DNA from: Alphaproteobacteria bacterium
GTDB lineage: Bacteria > Pseudomonadota > Alphaproteobacteria > Rs-D84
Assembly: GCA_017629245.1 (NCBI GenBank)
Contig: JAGBXO010000011.1
Span: 124,001 to 188,000 of the forward strand
DNA: 64,000 nt
Direction: 5' to 3'
The notes under the pieces are model-generated. The model was given only the letters and a program-made list of their open reading frames with translations, ran no database searches and had not been told where the DNA came from. How positions within the stretch are numbered: the stretch's first letter is position 1; each line of letters starts with the position of its first letter. This document shows positions 16,540-25,132 of the stretch, piece after piece. The translations under genes and the position numbers were made by a program.

Positions 16540-17202
16540 ATGACGTTTACGCAAGAAAACAAAACGAATATCAGCATTTGCGATGGGTGCGAAAAGCGGT
16601 GCAAGTTAGGATATTACGAAGAAACAGAACAAGAGGCAAAAGCCAGAACAACAAGTGCAAGAATATTAGCACCAACTCTGCCGGTTAAAAGATTTGTCTG
16701 GCCTACGATTAACGGCAAGAAAATAATCAGTTTTTTTGACAAATACGGCGAACCACAACAATACGTTTTTGAATCAGAGTTTTTGCACCTGCCTCACACA
16801 TATAAAGTAAGAGAGTACAAACAAAAGATTTTAGAAAAAGCATACGAAATTGCCAAACTGTGCGACCATTACAAGACACATAAAGGAAACCAAATGTCAT
16901 TTACACAGGAAAAAGAAACCAATTTGCATACTGGGCCAGATGGAAAAATTTGCGATGGCTGTGACAAGCGTTGTGAATTTGGTATTGATTATTTTTATCG
17001 TCATACGAAAAGACTGGAAGAATGGTTTTGTCCAACCATAGACGGCCAACCAATTAAGCAGTACAAGGGGCCAAACGGTCAGATAATTGATGCGACCAGA
17101 GAGGCACCATATGAAGATGGCGTTAAAAAGTCTGCGAAACAACAGGCAATTGAACTGGCACATAAAATTGTAAAATTCTGCGACCATTATAAAGTAAGAT
17201 AG
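16540..17202 (+). CDS. two-unit cysteine-motif protein (CDGC-x2-RC family)
   Basis: A 220-aa protein made of two copies of an unrecognised unit. Each unit has an FTQE-type start, the motif CDGC-x-KRC (residues 14-21 and near 138-146), a W/F-x-PTI-x-G strand and a C-terminal helix ending in CDHYK. The four cysteines per motif region suggest metal binding, but no known zinc-ribbon spacing fits. At the junction an ATG (16894, residue 119) is preceded by AAAGGA, so the second unit could also be translated alone; the gene looks like a fusion of two tandem copies. It heads an operon with a third copy of the unit downstream. Confidence 0.75.
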   Translation: MTFTQENKTNISICDGCEKRCKLGYYEETEQEAKARTTSARILAPTLPVKRFVWPTINGKKIISFFDKYGEPQQYVFESEFLHLPHTYKVREYKQKILEKAYEIAKLCDHYKTHKGNQMSFTQEKETNLHTGPDGKICDGCDKRCEFGIDYFYRHTKRLEEWFCPTIDGQPIKQYKGPNGQIIDATREAPYEDGVKKSAKQQAIELAHKIVKFCDHYKVR

Positions 17203-17214
17203 GAGATAGATAAA

Positions 17215-17544
17215 ATGCCGTTTACACAAATACACAAGATTAATATCGGAAAAATAAAAGAAACAGAAATGGCACCACTGGGGCAAATCAATCTGTACAA
17301 AACTGTCAGATGCGATGGATGTGATGAACGATGCGTATTGGATTGTAAAAAATGTTTGTTTAAAGACATGATGTATCCAATGATTGGAGATAAGATGATA
17401 GAAGTCTATATAGACAACAAAGGCAACAAGAAGTACGCACATACTTTTGTAAAGTCAGGCGAAGCATCGTACATCAAACGATTAGCTGTGTTAAATCAGG
17501 CACGGTATATTGCATGCCTGTGCGATAATTATAAAACAAAATAA
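17215..17544 (+). CDS. single-unit cysteine-motif protein, paralogue of upstream gene
   Basis: A 109-aa protein carrying one copy of the same unit: an FTQ start, then RCDGCDERCVLDCKKC near residues 38-53 with two extra cysteines, a PMIGDKMIEVYID strand and a C-terminal CLCDNYK. The gene follows its paralogue after 12 bases with its own AGGAG site. The three units in the operon have diverged clearly, so the duplication is not recent. Function unknown. Confidence 0.75.
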   Translation: MPFTQIHKINIGKIKETEMAPLGQINLYKTVRCDGCDERCVLDCKKCLFKDMMYPMIGDKMIEVYIDNKGNKKYAHTFVKSGEASYIKRLAVLNQARYIACLCDNYKTK

Positions 17545-17556
17545 CAAGGACAAGAT

Positions 17557-17841
17557 ATGAATCAAGACCATACCAAGTATTTAGAGCAGATGATAAAAAG
17601 TGCCAAACAAGCAAAGTGGACAACAGGCGCTATCATGCTGTGCGAAGGGGTATGTTTTTCTTTCTTCCTGGGTATGACCATTTTAGCAATGCGTGAAAAA
17701 GACAGCGTTGGCGCGGCATTATGCGCAATACCAACATCCGTTGGGGCGATTGGGGCGGTACGCAGTTTCAACCTGTTTCGTGATTTGCATCGTGATATAG
17801 AAAGGATGAAGCAAGAACAAAAAAATCAGAAAGCAAAATAG
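17557..17841 (+). CDS. small two-helix membrane protein
   Basis: A 94-aa protein with two predicted membrane helices (about residues 23-44 and 52-68) joined by a short charged turn, with a basic, coiled-coil-like C-terminal tail. It begins 12 bases after the preceding gene with AAGGA before ATG, so it is the third gene of the cysteine-motif operon. It could be the membrane anchor for those proteins. Not recognised. Confidence 0.7.
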   Translation: MNQDHTKYLEQMIKSAKQAKWTTGAIMLCEGVCFSFFLGMTILAMREKDSVGAALCAIPTSVGAIGAVRSFNLFRDLHRDIERMKQEQKNQKAK

Positions 17842-17937
17842 AACTGTGATACGAGTCAAAAAGAAATAAAAAATAAAGATGCAATCTTGTCCGTGTTTGA
17901 TAACACGAAACAAAACACACGATAAAAACATCAAAAC

Positions 17938-17966
17938 CAGCACCGCCCAAACGGGCGGTGGTTTTA
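17938..17966. terminator. shared terminator between convergent genes
   Basis: Stem CACCGCCC/GGGCGGTG (17941-17960) between the membrane protein gene and priA, with T-rich sequence on both exits. Confidence 0.8.
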
Positions 17967-17974
17967 TGGTAAAA

Positions 17975-20167
17975 CTACATAAAGTTCATGGGATTGACAT
18001 CTATTTTAATACGGATGTTGGCGGGTGCTTTAACCTTGCCCAGCCAATGCGATACAATTGGCTGTAGATTGGCGGTTGCCCCGCCTGCAACCAAAAAACG
18101 CATACGATACCAATTGCGTATCTGATATACCTGGGCCGCGATGGGCCCCATGATTTTCGCACCATTTAATATTGGGGCCGCCGCCGCCAGGTCTGCGCAA
18201 CATTTTTGCAGGGTGGATTCTTTTTCCCCTTCTACTATGATTGCAATCAGTTGCCCGTATGGGGGCATTTGCGCCATGCGGCGGCCCGCCATGTCGGTCG
18301 ACATAAATGCGTCACGTTCACCTGCACAGATTGCAGTCAGAACGGGGTGTTCAGGCTGATATGTCTGCATTAAAACGCGACCAGGAAATTCGCCACGACC
18401 GGCACGACCGGCAACCTGGAACAATTGTTGAAAGGTGTGTTCGGCGGCGCGAAAGTCAGTGCCAAACAACCCCATGTCGGCATCAACCACACCGACCAAG
18501 GTCAGGTTTGGGAAATGGTGCCCCTTGGCCAATATTTGGGTGCCGATAACAATGTCTATTTCGCCAGATTCCATTTTATTGACCAGGCGTTCCAAAGACT
18601 GGCGCGATGTGATTATATCACTGGAAACCAGGGCTGTGCGCGCGGTGGGGAAACGAATATTAACCTCTTGCTGAATCTTTTCCAGGCCAACACCGCGCAT
18701 AGATACATCTGTGCCACAATCGGGGCACTGTTTCGCCAACGGGGCGGTTCGTCCGCACATATGGCACAATAATTTTCCCAGACGTTTATGATATGTCATG
18801 CCGACACTGCAATCTGGGCATGTGGCCGTCCAACCACACTTTTTACACTGAACAATTGGGGCAAAGCCACGACGATTGATAAACAGCATTGTTTGGCGGC
18901 CGGCATTTAGTGTTTCACAAATCGCATCACACAGGGGTGCAGACAGAAATCCAGTCTGTTCAGCGCCATCTGCCATGTACGCGTCAGGACGATTTTCACG
19001 CAAATCAATTGTCTGGATTTCAGGCAACTGGGCCCCGCCAAAGCGCGAAGTAAGGCGCAGGCGCGTATATTTGCCTGCGTTTACATTTTCCAATGTTTCC
19101 GCCGCAGGGGTGGCAGATGCCAGCACCACCGGAAAGCCTGCGATTTTTGCACGCAAAATTGCCATGTCGCGGGCGTGATAATTGCCCATGTCTTCTTGTT
19201 TATATGATGTGTCATGTTCTTCATCAATTACAATCAGCCCCAGGTTCGTCCATGGCAGGAATAATGCACTGCGCGTGCCGACGACCATTCGGATTTTTCC
19301 ATTCAAGACACCGCGCCAAATTTCACGACGACGGGCGGCGGTCAGATTACTGTGCCAGATTACGGGTGGCGCGCCAAAGCGTTTGGTAAAGCGCGTCATA
19401 AACTGGGCCGTCAGGGCGATTTCAGGCATCATCAATAATACAGATTTGCCACCCCTGTATGCGCGCCAGGCAGAATCAAAATACACCTGGGTCTTGCCAC
19501 TGCCGGTGATGCCGTCCAGCAAGTGCACAGAAAAGCCACCATCTGCAATTGCAGTGCCGATTTTGTTGGCGGCAGATGATTGTTCGTCATTTAACACGAC
19601 ATTGCCGGAATCTGAATAGGTATATGAAAAACTGTCCGCGTTTTTTTCACGGGCATCGCGGGCAATTAATGTGCCATTCTTTATCATAGTGCGAACAACC
19701 GCAGATGATACGCGCGCAATGTTTTGAATGTCTGATGCCGTCATCGGTTCATTATCATTTGACGAGAACGCATCCATTACCGCAATGCGATTGTCCGTCA
19801 TGCGGGCAGTGGTATCAAAATCAAATGCATATAATTGATCCATCCGCGGGGGAGAAAAAGCATCGGGAATATTTACAATTAATCGCAAAACCATACCCGG
19901 TGGAATTAATGTCCAGTCTGACATTCTTTTTATCCATTGCAGGTCGGCAATATTCAGCCGGGCATTATGTATGGCGGATATATTTTTTATCTTGTGTTCT
20001 GGCAGATTGCTGTCGCCGATGCCCCATATAACCCCGACACACGGACGGTTCATAACATTTACAGATACAAATGTACCAATGTCCGCAGGCGCGGTCAGAC
20101 GATAATCATAACCGCCATTGGGGATATTTGCGACCAAGACTTTGACAACAGTGCCAGAATTAAACAT
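17975..20167 (-). CDS. priA: primosomal protein N' (replication restart helicase)
   Basis: PriA, the superfamily 2 helicase that recognises stalled forks and reloads the replisome. Walker A GITGSGKTQVY is near residue 219 and the DEEH box (VIDEEHDTSYK) near 314. The eight-cysteine zinc region (CKKCGWTATCPDC...CHMCGR...CPDCG) at about 440-490 sits inside the helicase core, and the later motifs GTQILAKGHHFPNLTLV and QVAGRAGR are intact. The 730-aa length is normal. No strong ribosome site precedes ATG, but the N-terminus aligns with the family's 3'-end-binding domain. It is divergent from the kinase-like gene on its right. Confidence 0.95.
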   Translation of the reverse strand: MFNSGTVVKVLVANIPNGGYDYRLTAPADIGTFVSVNVMNRPCVGVIWGIGDSNLPEHKIKNISAIHNARLNIADLQWIKRMSDWTLIPPGMVLRLIVNIPDAFSPPRMDQLYAFDFDTTARMTDNRIAVMDAFSSNDNEPMTASDIQNIARVSSAVVRTMIKNGTLIARDAREKNADSFSYTYSDSGNVVLNDEQSSAANKIGTAIADGGFSVHLLDGITGSGKTQVYFDSAWRAYRGGKSVLLMMPEIALTAQFMTRFTKRFGAPPVIWHSNLTAARRREIWRGVLNGKIRMVVGTRSALFLPWTNLGLIVIDEEHDTSYKQEDMGNYHARDMAILRAKIAGFPVVLASATPAAETLENVNAGKYTRLRLTSRFGGAQLPEIQTIDLRENRPDAYMADGAEQTGFLSAPLCDAICETLNAGRQTMLFINRRGFAPIVQCKKCGWTATCPDCSVGMTYHKRLGKLLCHMCGRTAPLAKQCPDCGTDVSMRGVGLEKIQQEVNIRFPTARTALVSSDIITSRQSLERLVNKMESGEIDIVIGTQILAKGHHFPNLTLVGVVDADMGLFGTDFRAAEHTFQQLFQVAGRAGRGEFPGRVLMQTYQPEHPVLTAICAGERDAFMSTDMAGRRMAQMPPYGQLIAIIVEGEKESTLQKCCADLAAAAPILNGAKIMGPIAAQVYQIRNWYRMRFLVAGGATANLQPIVSHWLGKVKAPANIRIKIDVNPMNFM

Positions 20168-20236
20168 GTGTATAAAATACTTGTTTTTTTTCTAAAATTC
20201 AATACCATTTATGGTGGTAAAAAAGGTATTGTATTT

Positions 20237-20956
20237 ATGTGGCGTTTGTACTTTGAAATATGTGATTTTTTGGCGGGATTAATCCCGAACAAAAAACTGC
20301 GTGAAAAAATCAGACGGGAAGATTTGTACGATTATCGCAAGAAGTATAATGCGTTGCGCTGCGCCCTGCCCCAGGCAGAATTTAAACATGTTCGCGTCAT
20401 CAAGGGTGGATGGAACATTGGATTTATCGTTGATGATAAATATGTGTGCAAAATTCGCAAGCACTATGACCGCGAAATCCCAACAGAAAAAATCATGCGG
20501 GAAAAACGCATTACCGATGCATTTGCAAAAATTGTACCGTTGAAAATTTTAAAGATTGATATACTGAATGCCGGCGGATACACATTCTATAGATATAATT
20601 TCATTCCGGGCAAAAACCTGAATCGCATGCGTATGCGGACCATTTTGAAATACAAAGACAGATGGGGAAAACAGTTGGCAAACTTTATAAACGCAATGCA
20701 CAACAGCGCCCCAGTGGAAATTGCAGATCTGAAAACAGATGAAGGCGACGGATGGAATCACAATGATATTTGCAACAATATAATCGTTGATAAAAAGACA
20801 ATGAAAATTGTCGGACTGATTGATTGGGAATACGCAGGATGGGGAAAATTAGAAACGGAATTTAAAAATTGCACCTATTTTTCTGCAAAAATGCACAAAT
20901 CTGGTATTGGCGATGTTATTAGACGCGAATACAATAAATTGCAGAACAAAGCTTGA
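20237..20956 (+). CDS. APH/choline-kinase-like phosphotransferase
   Basis: A 239-aa protein with the aminoglycoside-phosphotransferase/choline-kinase fold. WNHNDICNNIIVD near residues 173-185 carries the catalytic H-x-D-x4-N, and IDWEYAG near 195 carries the metal-binding Asp. The substrate may be choline, a sugar of the lipopolysaccharide or another small molecule; nothing in the sequence decides this. ATG at 20237 was taken because the upstream part of the frame runs into the priA gene; AAAAGG lies about 10 bases before. A promoter for the next gene begins inside its last codons. Confidence 0.75.
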   Translation: MWRLYFEICDFLAGLIPNKKLREKIRREDLYDYRKKYNALRCALPQAEFKHVRVIKGGWNIGFIVDDKYVCKIRKHYDREIPTEKIMREKRITDAFAKIVPLKILKIDILNAGGYTFYRYNFIPGKNLNRMRMRTILKYKDRWGKQLANFINAMHNSAPVEIADLKTDEGDGWNHNDICNNIIVDKKTMKIVGLIDWEYAGWGKLETEFKNCTYFSAKMHKSGIGDVIRREYNKLQNKA

Positions 20957-20980
20957 CAAACTATATTTTTTGACTATATT
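20953..20980 (+). promoter_or_regulatory. near-consensus promoter
   Basis: TTGACA, 16-base spacer, TATATT, overlapping the stop codon of the kinase-like gene and 26 bases before the next ATG. Confidence 0.7.
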
Positions 20981-21006
20981 GTTTTGGTAAGAAATAAGGA
21001 AACAAT

Positions 21007-21564
21007 ATGTCAAAAAACGAAATTACTAAATATAATAAACACGATAGCGCGTCACATAGATGCTTTGGTCAATTTGTAAGATATATCTGCGAGGAAGTCA
21101 TAAGTGAATATGGCTCGTCTTATGAAACACAGGAAGAAATTCGCAACAAATGGCGCGACATATATAAATATTCACCCGAAATCGAAAAATTTCTGATTAG
21201 AAGAACAAAATTGTTTATCGCAACATTGGATGTACATAATCCAGACAACAGCAATCTGGGATTCTTGCACGCAGTAATCAATGAAATGGCGGATTATTTG
21301 TCACGATATACTATGCGTAAAAAAAATGGTATGTTGCGCAAAGATGCTAGGGGCGAACTGCAAAAAGTGTTGTGGGATGAAAATGCACATATAAAAGCAC
21401 TAAAATCCACACAGGAAGACAACCGGTTTGCAAAAAAATCCCCAAAGTATGCAGCAAAAAAGCGTAAGCAAGAGCGTCGCGAACGCGCAAAATACGATCA
21501 TGATATTGCGCAACAGGTAAAATATAACATCTTTATCGAAGCATCTTATCTGCGCAGAAAATAA
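21007..21564 (+). CDS. hypothetical basic protein, 185 aa
   Basis: A soluble protein, mostly helical, with a strongly basic segment (AAKKRKQERRERAKYDHD) near residues 150-167 that could contact nucleic acid. No signal peptide, membrane helix or recognised motif. It has its own near-consensus promoter and an AAGGA site before ATG. It is convergent with miaA, whose stop lies about 10 bases away. Not recognised. Confidence 0.7.
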   Translation: MSKNEITKYNKHDSASHRCFGQFVRYICEEVISEYGSSYETQEEIRNKWRDIYKYSPEIEKFLIRRTKLFIATLDVHNPDNSNLGFLHAVINEMADYLSRYTMRKKNGMLRKDARGELQKVLWDENAHIKALKSTQEDNRFAKKSPKYAAKKRKQERRERAKYDHDIAQQVKYNIFIEASYLRRK

Positions 21565-21573
21565 TAATTTATG

Positions 21574-22461
21574 CTAGATAATTTTATCAATATCTGCGTC
21601 GGTACCACCGGCGCAGTTTATTATTATGTCTGGATTATACTGGGTGCGAAACCATGTTCGCTGACGCTTAGCATACTGATTTGTTTTGGTTATCCAATTT
21701 TGTATGCATTCTGATTCCGTGATTTCACCACGGATAAATCTGCACAACTGGGATGCGCCAATCGCACGATTTTCATCCCAGCCAGAATTAATGACCAATT
21801 GTGCCTCAGCCAATGCACCCCCAGACAGCATTTCAGGTACACGCGCAGCAATTCGTTCACGCAATAGCGCAGAATCAGGGCTTATTAATATACGATACGC
21901 ATCTGGCGCAACCGCACCAATACGGGGCATATTTTGAAATTCTGTTATATGGTGGCCGGTTTCAAAAAATACTTCCAGTGCACGGGCAACACGCTGGGGG
22001 TCAGTGGCGACGAAATCAGTCGGCAATAATCTGCGCGCAGCATCAGGGTCGCCCCCCACCAATTCACGTGCACGGCGGCGGGATGCGTCTGACACATCGG
22101 GCATTGGGGAAATTCCATTAATCAATGCATTTATGTAATAACCTGTTCCGCCAACAAATATTGGGATGCGCCCTGCCCCGATGGCGGATTCACATTCTGT
22201 ACGCGCCAGATTCAGATAATCAGCAACCGATATTTGTTCGGTCAGGGGCAACACAGAAAACAAACGATACGGAACCCCATCAATATTGTCCGTAATTTCG
22301 CGAGCGGCAAAAGGACTGGCTGCGATGTTTTCAATTCCACGATATATCTGAACACTGTCGCAATTTATGATTGTGCCACCAATTTTGCATGCCAAGCGGT
22401 GGGCAAAATCTGATTTACCCGATGCAGTTGGACCCGCAATGATATACGCACTGTGCTTCAT
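21574..22461 (-). CDS. miaA: tRNA dimethylallyltransferase
   Basis: MiaA transfers a dimethylallyl group to N6 of A37 in tRNAs that read U-starting codons. The P-loop GPTASGKS is at residues 9-16, INCDSVQIYRG (with the catalytic Asp) near 33-43, and VGGTGYYINAL near 102-112. The tRNA-binding end RQRTWFR lies near residue 271. The 295-aa length is usual. AAGGAC lies 3-8 bases before ATG. It appears to be a single gene, divergent from gap. Confidence 0.95.
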   Translation of the reverse strand: MKHSAYIIAGPTASGKSDFAHRLACKIGGTIINCDSVQIYRGIENIAASPFAAREITDNIDGVPYRLFSVLPLTEQISVADYLNLARTECESAIGAGRIPIFVGGTGYYINALINGISPMPDVSDASRRRARELVGGDPDAARRLLPTDFVATDPQRVARALEVFFETGHHITEFQNMPRIGAVAPDAYRILISPDSALLRERIAARVPEMLSGGALAEAQLVINSGWDENRAIGASQLCRFIRGEITESECIQNWITKTNQYAKRQRTWFRTQYNPDIIINCAGGTDADIDKII

Positions 22462-22505
22462 TTGTCCTTGATTATAGTCAAGTTATCAAAAATGTAAATA
22501 AAATA

Positions 22506-22535
22506 TTGAAAAATTAAAAATTCTGGTGCTAAGAT
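22506..22535 (+). promoter_or_regulatory. putative gap promoter
   Basis: TTGAAA, 18-base spacer, TAAGAT with extended TGC; 38 bases upstream of the gap ATG. Confidence 0.55.
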
Positions 22536-22573
22536 AGTCACGTCCAATAAAAATTAAACGAAAGGAAATATTT

Positions 22574-23575
22574 ATGAAAAAATTAAGAGTGGCAATTAAT
22601 GGTTTCGGACGCATTGGACGCTTGGTTTTGCGTGCAGCACTGGAATCAAAGCGCGATGATATTGAATTCGTTGCAGTAAATGATTTGGCACCAGCGGAAC
22701 AAAATGCGTATCTGCTGAAATATGACTCGGTCCACGGGAATCTGCCGATGGATGTTGAATTAAAGGACGGATATATCATCGTCGGGAATCAGAAGGTCAA
22801 ATGTATTTCTGAACGCGATCCGGCAAATCTGCCATGGAAAGAATTGGATATTGATGTTGTTATGGAATGCACAGGTATATTTACCGCCGCAGACAAGGCA
22901 CGCGTTCATCTGGATGCAGGGGCGAAACGCGTACTGGTATCAGCACCATCAGCAGGTGCAGATAAAACAATTGTGTTTGGTGTAAATCAAGATACATTGA
23001 CAGCAGACGATTTGATTGTTTCAAACGCATCATGCACAACAAACTGTCTGGCACCAGTGGTCAAGGTTCTGAACGATAAATTTGGCGTTGTATCAGGTTG
23101 GATGACAACTGTTCACGCATACACCGGCGACCAACAATTATTGGATAAAAACCACAAGGATTTCCGTCGTGCACGCGCAGCAAACCTGTCGATGATTCCA
23201 ACCAGTACGGGCGCGGCCAAGGCAATTGGACTGGTATTACCAGAATTAGCAGGTAAGTTAGATGGTATGGCAATTCGCGTACCAACACCGGATGTATCGG
23301 TCGTGGAATTGGTTGTTAACCTGGAAAAAGATGCAACAGTTGAAGAAATCAATAGCGCAATGCAGGCCGCAAAATCTGAAACATTTGGATATAATGATTT
23401 GCCATTGGTTTCAATTGACTTTACGCATGATGCGCACAGTTCAATCTTTGATGCCGGTCAGACCAAGGTTCTGGGTGAAAAATTAGCTCATGTGACCGCA
23501 TGGTATGATAACGAATGGGGCTTTTCAAACCGCATGTCAGATACAGCTGTTGCAATGGGCAAATTAATAAAGTAA
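22574..23575 (+). CDS. gap: glyceraldehyde-3-phosphate dehydrogenase
   Basis: Type I GAPDH, the glycolytic enzyme oxidising glyceraldehyde 3-phosphate to 1,3-bisphosphoglycerate. The Rossmann motif NGFGRIGR is at residues 8-15 and VNDLAP near 35 carries the Asp that favours NAD. The catalytic SNASCTTNC is near residue 150-158 and the C-terminal WYDNEWGFSNRM is intact. The 333-aa length is standard. AAAGGA lies 8 bases before ATG, and a terminator follows directly, so it is monocistronic. Confidence 0.96.
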   Translation: MKKLRVAINGFGRIGRLVLRAALESKRDDIEFVAVNDLAPAEQNAYLLKYDSVHGNLPMDVELKDGYIIVGNQKVKCISERDPANLPWKELDIDVVMECTGIFTAADKARVHLDAGAKRVLVSAPSAGADKTIVFGVNQDTLTADDLIVSNASCTTNCLAPVVKVLNDKFGVVSGWMTTVHAYTGDQQLLDKNHKDFRRARAANLSMIPTSTGAAKAIGLVLPELAGKLDGMAIRVPTPDVSVVELVVNLEKDATVEEINSAMQAAKSETFGYNDLPLVSIDFTHDAHSSIFDAGQTKVLGEKLAHVTAWYDNEWGFSNRMSDTAVAMGKLIK

Positions 23576-23577
23576 AA

Positions 23578-23607
23578 AAACACCCGCCAAATTGGCGGGA
23601 TTTTTTA
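23578..23607 (+). terminator. gap terminator
   Basis: Stem CCCGCCAAATTGGCGGG (23583-23599) followed by ATTTTTTATCC. Confidence 0.88.
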
Positions 23608-23673
23608 TCCCTTCTGGGCAATAAATCTCTGCCTGCACTGGATTGCAAGGATTGAAGAATAAGAATTATTACA

Positions 23674-23764
<91 letters not shown>

Positions 23765-23775
<11 letters not shown>

Positions 23776-23832
23776 TGCGTGCGCGTTCCACTGCGCTGCG
23801 CTTCGTAGTCGCCTATGGCTCATTGTTATACG
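23765..23832. repeat. 68-bp insert between the tRNA-Leu duplication arms
   Basis: A GC-rich insert with CACTGCGTGC and GTTCCACTGCG, words also found in the insert near 33.1 kb, and CTTCGTAGTCGCC, which recurs in altered form just after the intact tRNA-Leu. It may be a small palindromic mobile repeat; there is no coding potential. Confidence 0.5.
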
Positions 23833-23935
<103 letters not shown>

Positions 23936-24016
23936 ATTCTGTGGGTATGGCGGCACTTCGTAGTCACCATACCCGCATATAAAAATGTACTTTTTTTATT
24001 TTATGATAAAAATTAC

Positions 24017-24045
24017 TTGATTTCCAGTAAAATTTAACATACAAT
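24017..24045 (+). promoter_or_regulatory. putative rpmG promoter
   Basis: TTGATT, 17-base spacer, TACAAT; 30 bases upstream of the rpmG ATG. Confidence 0.55.
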
Positions 24046-24074
24046 CGGCGCAGAATAGTTAAAAGGCGAATAAA

Positions 24075-24254
24075 ATGGCATCTAAAAAAGGTAGCAAAGA
24101 AGTTGTACAGTTGAGAAATAACGAAACTGGCGTCTTCTATATCACAACAAAAAATACTAAGTCTGAAAATACTCAGGGTAAGATGAAATTCCGCAAGTAT
24201 GACAAAAAATTGCGCAAGCATGTTGTCATGACAGAAGCGAAGGTTTCGCACTAA
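24075..24254 (+). CDS. rpmG: 50S ribosomal protein L33
   Basis: A 59-aa bL33. The start MASKKGSKEVVQLRN and the YDKKLRKHVVMTEAKV end are diagnostic. There is no CxxC pair, so it is the zinc-independent form. It is followed by a terminator and is transcribed separately from rplU-rpmA. The upstream A-rich leader holds AAAAGGCG before ATG. Confidence 0.93.
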   Translation: MASKKGSKEVVQLRNNETGVFYITTKNTKSENTQGKMKFRKYDKKLRKHVVMTEAKVSH

Positions 24255-24283
24255 TAAGCCCCAGGTTTGTTAGATAAAAAAAT

Positions 24284-24313
24284 TTAAAGTACCCCTGTTG
24301 GGGTATTTTTTTA
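24284..24313 (+). terminator. rpmG terminator
   Basis: Stem TACCCC/GGGGTA with a 4-base loop, followed by T7. Confidence 0.85.
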
Positions 24314-24464
24314 CAAAAAGCATCTTTTTACTATAAAAAAATACATTTTGCATAATTTTTTCTACAAATCACTTGACTTTTATATAAAAAAACATAAAAA
24401 TTGCATAAACTTTTCGTCAAATGGCGTAAAAACATTAAACAATTAATAAAACAAGAGAAAGAAA

Positions 24465-24764
24465 ATGAGCGATTTTGCAATCTTTCAAACTGGCGGCAAA
24501 CAATATCGCGTTGCACAAGGCGATATTATCAAAGTTGAAAAACTGAATGCCGAAGGTACAGTTGAATTTGACCAAGTTTTAATGGTCGGCGACAAAATTG
24601 GCACACCATTGGTAGAAGGTGCAAAGATTGTTGCAGAAGTTATTGAACAGAAACGCGCTGACAAAATTCTGGTGTTCAAGAAAAAACGCCGTCAGAATTA
24701 TCGCCGCACAGCCGGCCATCGTCAGTTCATCACTGTTTTGAAAATCAAAGAAATCAAAGCGTAA
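24465..24764 (+). CDS. rplU: 50S ribosomal protein L21
   Basis: A 99-aa bL21 with the family start [17 protein letters not shown] and the basic [16 protein letters not shown] near the C-terminus. It is the first gene of the rplU-rpmA pair, with rpmA 12 bases downstream. TTGACT at 24373 with a weak A-rich -10 region may drive the pair, giving a leader of about 65 bases. Confidence 0.96.
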   Translation: MSDFAIFQTGGKQYRVAQGDIIKVEKLNAEGTVEFDQVLMVGDKIGTPLVEGAKIVAEVIEQKRADKILVFKKKRRQNYRRTAGHRQFITVLKIKEIKA

Positions 24765-24776
24765 GGAGTCAGAACT

Positions 24777-25043
24777 ATGGCACATAAGAAAGCTGGTTCG
24801 GCGTCAACGAACGGACGCGATTCTGCAGGGCGCAGATTAGGCGTAAAAAAATCTGGTGGCAGTCGTGTTATCCCAGGAAACATCATTATCCGTCAGCGTG
24901 GTACATCTGTACACCCAGGATTGAATGTTGGCATGGGTAAAGATCACACAATCTTTGCGAAGATTGCCGGTATTGTTAAGTTTAAAAAGGGTAATGGCGA
25001 CCGCAGAACGGTTTCCGTTGTCCCAGAAGACGAAGCAAAATAA
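24777..25043 (+). CDS. rpmA: 50S ribosomal protein L27
   Basis: An 88-aa bL27 with [16 protein letters not shown] and the following [10 protein letters not shown]. The N-terminus begins directly with the mature tail that reaches the peptidyl-transferase centre, so no protease processing as in Firmicutes is implied. It is co-transcribed with rplU, and obgE, its frequent neighbour, is absent here. Confidence 0.96.
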   Translation: MAHKKAGSASTNGRDSAGRRLGVKKSGGSRVIPGNIIIRQRGTSVHPGLNVGMGKDHTIFAKIAGIVKFKKGNGDRRTVSVVPEDEAK

Positions 25044-25044
25044 T

Positions 25045-25073
25045 AAAAAACCGCCGATTGGCGGTTTTTTTAT
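25045..25073 (+). terminator. rplU-rpmA terminator
   Basis: Stem CCGCC/GGCGG with GATT loop, followed by T7. Confidence 0.88.
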
Positions 25074-25132
25074 TGCAAAACAAATATCTTTTTCCTAGGA
25101 TGAAAAAGGTTTAATTATATATAGGAAAGGTC

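Noticed and set aside
19937-20236. 100-codon N-terminal extension of the kinase-like gene
   Set aside because: It overlaps priA antisense, and the kinase fold begins after ATG at 20237.
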